Positions 49,211 through 51,279 of a stretch of DNA of 51,279 bases are shown in pieces. The position numbers were made by a program, and so were the translations under genes. The DNA lies in NCBI GenBank assembly GCA_003132525.1, contig PKXZ01000049.1, positions 92,727-144,005 on the forward strand. Direction: 5' to 3'. Each line of letters starts with the position of its first letter. Position 1 is the first letter of the stretch. The notes beneath the pieces are model-generated. The model did not search any database. It had not been told where the DNA came from and was given only the letters and a program-made list of their open reading frames with translations. This DNA comes from Candidatus Dormiibacterota bacterium. GTDB lineage: Bacteria; Chloroflexota; Dormibacteria; Aeolococcales; Aeolococcaceae.

Positions 49211-50457
49211 CTGCCGAATGCGAGCCGGCGCCGGCCGCGCTTCTTGCCGGGTTGCTCGGCAGCCGACTCCGCTCCCGCATCGCCGGTGAGGGCGGCGGCG
49301 AGGCGCTCGAAAGCGGCAGTGGCGGGGGAGGAGTGGCCGCCGATCACGACGGGGACACCTGAGCTGACCGATCCACCGATGGCCTGGGCGTCGTGGGGGA
49401 TCTCGGCCGCGACCGGGTGACGGAGGAAGTCTTCGATTCGGGCTTTGTCCATGCCTCCGGCGAGTGGCGCGTCGCGGTGGTTTGCGACCACGACGATTCG
49501 TTCCGGATCGACCTGGAGGACACCGATCACCGACATGATCAGGCGGGTGTTCTTCACCGAGGTGACGCTGAAGTCGGTGACGAGCACGATGTGGTCGGAG
49601 TTCTCGAGCGCCTCGAGGGTGATCTCGGAGAGCTGCGCCGTGGTGTCCGCAACGACTGTCTCGAAGGTCGAGCGCAGCTCGGCCACCAGTGAGCGCAGAT
49701 GGGCGGTGGTCACGTAGTCGGCAAGCTCGGGGCTCGGGGGTGCCGCGAGGACGGTCAGCCCCTGCGGGCCGAGGGAGAGCGCCTGCTGGATCACGTGACG
49801 ATCGGCCATGCCCGCGTCGCTGGCGGCGAACTCCGCGATCGATCCGTCCGGGGTCATCGCGAGCAACGCGGCAATGTCGCCGAACTGGAGCGAGAGATCC
49901 ACGAGCACAACGCTCCCCGGGTGTGGCCGGTTGAGCACCAGCGCGAGATTGGTGGCGATGATCGACTTGCCGACACCGCCCTTGCCCGAGACGATCGTGA
50001 TCATGCGGCCGTCGCGCCGACGGCCTCCGTCTGCGGCGGCGGGGCTTCCGGCTGCGGGTTGGTGAACCGCCTGGGCGGCGCGCTTGCGGGCCTGGAAGGC
50101 GTGGACCCGGTGAATCGCGGCAACCAGGTCGTCCCCGGCGAAGGGCTTCTGGAGCACCTCGCGGGCGCCGGCGAGCATCGCCCTCCGGAAGAGCTCGCTG
50201 CCGCTCTCCATCGACATCAGGATCACGCCGGCCTGGGGGGCATACTCCGCGAGCATCTCGGTCGTCTGGACACCATCGAGGCCGGTCAGCCCGGCATCGA
50301 GCACCGCGATGTCCGGCACCAGGTGGAGCGCTTCCTGGAGTGCCTGCTCGCCGTCAATTGCGGTGCCGCAAACCGTGATGTCCTCTTCGGCGGCGAGGCG
50401 CCGGACGAGGTTGGCGCGGATGCGCTCGCTGCCGTCGGCAACCAGGACGCGGATCAC
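49204..50457 (-). CDS. CpaE-like receiver plus ParA/MinD-type ATPase (copy 2)
   Basis: 417-aa paralogue of copy 1 with the same layout. The receiver keeps Asp54 (IAVLDAGLTGLDG) and Lys104 (LQKPF), but the acidic pair is reduced to VADGS. A low-complexity Ala/Gly/Arg linker (~125-150) leads to the ATPase, with Walker A VSGKGGVGKS (~157-165), VVLVDLSLQFGD and VVADTTAQL. It ends in a basic KKRGRRRLAFGRD. It lies 9 bases after copy 3 on the same strand, so the two form an operon whose promoter is off the window; it is convergent with copy 1. Probable role in placing or assembling Tad/Flp pili. Confidence 0.92.
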   Translation of the reverse strand: MIRVLVADGSERIRANLVRRLAAEEDITVCGTAIDGEQALQEALHLVPDIAVLDAGLTGLDGVQTTEMLAEYAPQAGVILMSMESGSELFRRAMLAGAREVLQKPFAGDDLVAAIHRVHAFQARKRAAQAVHQPAAGSPAAADGGRRRDGRMITIVSGKGGVGKSIIATNLALVLNRPHPGSVVLVDLSLQFGDIAALLAMTPDGSIAEFAASDAGMADRHVIQQALSLGPQGLTVLAAPPSPELADYVTTAHLRSLVAELRSTFETVVADTTAQLSEITLEALENSDHIVLVTDFSVTSVKNTRLIMSVIGVLQVDPERIVVVANHRDAPLAGGMDKARIEDFLRHPVAAEIPHDAQAIGGSVSSGVPVVIGGHSSPATAAFERLAAALTGDAGAESAAEQPGKKRGRRRLAFGRD

Positions 50458-50466
50458 GGCGCCACC

Positions 50467-51279
50467 TTACCTCCGCCCCAGGCTGAATCGGCGCCGGTAC
50501 ACCGGGGGCTCGGGCGCCGGTATCTCGACGGTGCCCACATCGACGCTCGCAGGCGCGGCGATGAGCTGGGCAAGCGAAGTCAGCCGGCGAGCCAGCTCCG
50601 AGCGGGGCTGGGCAAGGACGATCGGCATTCCGGAGTCGAGTGATGGATCGACACGGGGGTCGTAGGGGAGGTCGATGAGGACGCCCCGGCCAAGGATCTG
50701 CTCGATGTCCTCGCGGCGATAGTTGGTACGCGGACGCGTGTGGTTCAGGACGATATCGACACGATCCAGGTCGACACCCAGTGCCTCGAGCATGAGCAGC
50801 GTTGCCTTGGTGCCGCGCACGGCGCTGAGGTTGTAGCTGGTGACCAGGAGCAGTCGATCGGCGAGCTCGAACGCCTCCAGGACGCGCTCATCGACGCTGG
50901 ACGGCGTGTCCACCACGACGAACTCATGCGCCCGGGCAGTCGTCCGGATGATCGAGCGCAGGTGGGCGGCGCCGATCGCCTCGGCCAGCTCGGGGCTCGA
51001 CGGGGCACGGAGCACCCGCACCTCTCCAGAACCGGTGGCGAGGACGTCGTCGAGCAGGCTGGCGTCGATGTCCTCGCCGTGCGCTGCCAGATCGGCAATG
51101 GTGAGGGGGTGATGCTCAACATGGAGCATGCTCGCCGCATCACCGAACTGGAGATCGATGTCCAGCAGCGCTGCGCGGCCGTCGGCACCATGGGCGAGGA
51201 TCACCGCGAGGTTGGTGGCCACCATCGACGCGCCGGTGCCTCCTTTGCCGGAGAAGGCGACCACGATGGTCGCGCGACC
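50467..51279 (-). CDS. CpaE-like ATPase with altered P-loop (copy 3, cut by window edge)
   Basis: The track gives a start at 51264, but the frame stays open to the window edge and reads GRATIVVAFSGKGGTGAS, so the gene continues upstream, probably with a receiver domain. The ATPase core is clear: LLDIDLQFGDAASML, FVVVDTPSSVDERVLEAF, LLLVTSYNLSAVRGTKATLLMLEALG and the C-terminal basic YRRRFSLGRR. The Walker A reads KGGTGAS, so the P-loop lysine before Ser is replaced by Ala, while the signature Lys remains. This suggests weak or no ATP hydrolysis, as reported for some TadZ/CpaE proteins. It is 9 bases upstream of copy 2. Confidence 0.9.
   Translation of the reverse strand, partial: GRATIVVAFSGKGGTGASMVATNLAVILAHGADGRAALLDIDLQFGDAASMLHVEHHPLTIADLAAHGEDIDASLLDDVLATGSGEVRVLRAPSSPELAEAIGAAHLRSIIRTTARAHEFVVVDTPSSVDERVLEAFELADRLLLVTSYNLSAVRGTKATLLMLEALGVDLDRVDIVLNHTRPRTNYRREDIEQILGRGVLIDLPYDPRVDPSLDSGMPIVLAQPRSELARRLTSLAQLIAAPASVDVGTVEIPAPEPPVYRRRFSLGRR

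Overview
This 51.3 kb window is a gene-dense, high-GC stretch of a bacterial chromosome with about 43 genes, one tRNA, and no insertion sequence, prophage or CRISPR array that I could see. Many starts are GTG or TTG, several genes look leaderless, and overlapping stop/start pairs are common. Gene content (two S53 acid peptidases, stand-alone LigD polymerase, WS/DGAT acyltransferase, several CpaE-like ATPases, many c-di-GMP enzymes) suggests a free-living, soil-type Gram-positive-like or monoderm lineage such as Chloroflexota, Candidatus Dormibacterota or a deep Actinomycetota. This placement is inference; a phylogeny of NusG, L1 and L11 would settle it.

Layout. Bases 1-10 kb: the edge of a PLD-family lipoprotein, an S53 peptidase with propeptide, an SDR, a serine beta-lactamase-like hydrolase, a long transketolase-family enzyme, an M20 amidohydrolase and a second S53 peptidase without propeptide. 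10-24 kb: LigD polymerase domain, then a tight operon of a sphingosine-1-phosphate-lyase-like PLP enzyme, an FGGY kinase and an MFS transporter, flanked by an arginase-family ureohydrolase, a HAD hydrolase, a peptide-type ABC binding lipoprotein, a MocR/PdxR regulator with a repeated operator-like region, an acyl-CoA ligase and an EamA transporter. 24-40 kb: a signalling region with four c-di-GMP proteins (GAF-GAF-GGDEF, GAF-GGDEF-EAL, EAL-GAF-GGDEF, PAS-GAF-GGDEF-EAL), an HxlR and a Crp/Fnr regulator, a DksA/TraR zinc finger protein, WS/DGAT, two esterases/lipases and aldose 1-epimerase. 40-45 kb: ATP-grasp ligase, a Cys-nucleophile alpha/beta hydrolase, a divergent Ogt / AdaA-AlkA alkylation-repair pair, an Fe-S type CysH and a small anchored protein. 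45-48 kb: rpmG, tRNA-Trp, secE, nusG, rplK, rplA. 48-51 kb: three receiver/ParA-type CpaE-like proteins of a Tad/Flp-pilus type, the last cut by the window edge.

How it fits together. The kinase-lyase-transporter operon looks like an uptake, phosphorylation and C-C cleavage module for an unidentified amino-polyol or sphingoid-like substrate. The signalling block could tune surface attachment, and the CpaE cluster would supply pilus assembly or positioning; that functional link is inferred from proximity only. The most checkable unusual signals are the three-unit operator array at the MocR gene, a probable CTG start for the EamA transporter, rplA followed by a CpaE gene instead of rplJ/rplL, a CpaE paralogue lacking the P-loop lysine, and the tandem repeat plus competing hairpins between convergent cpaE genes.
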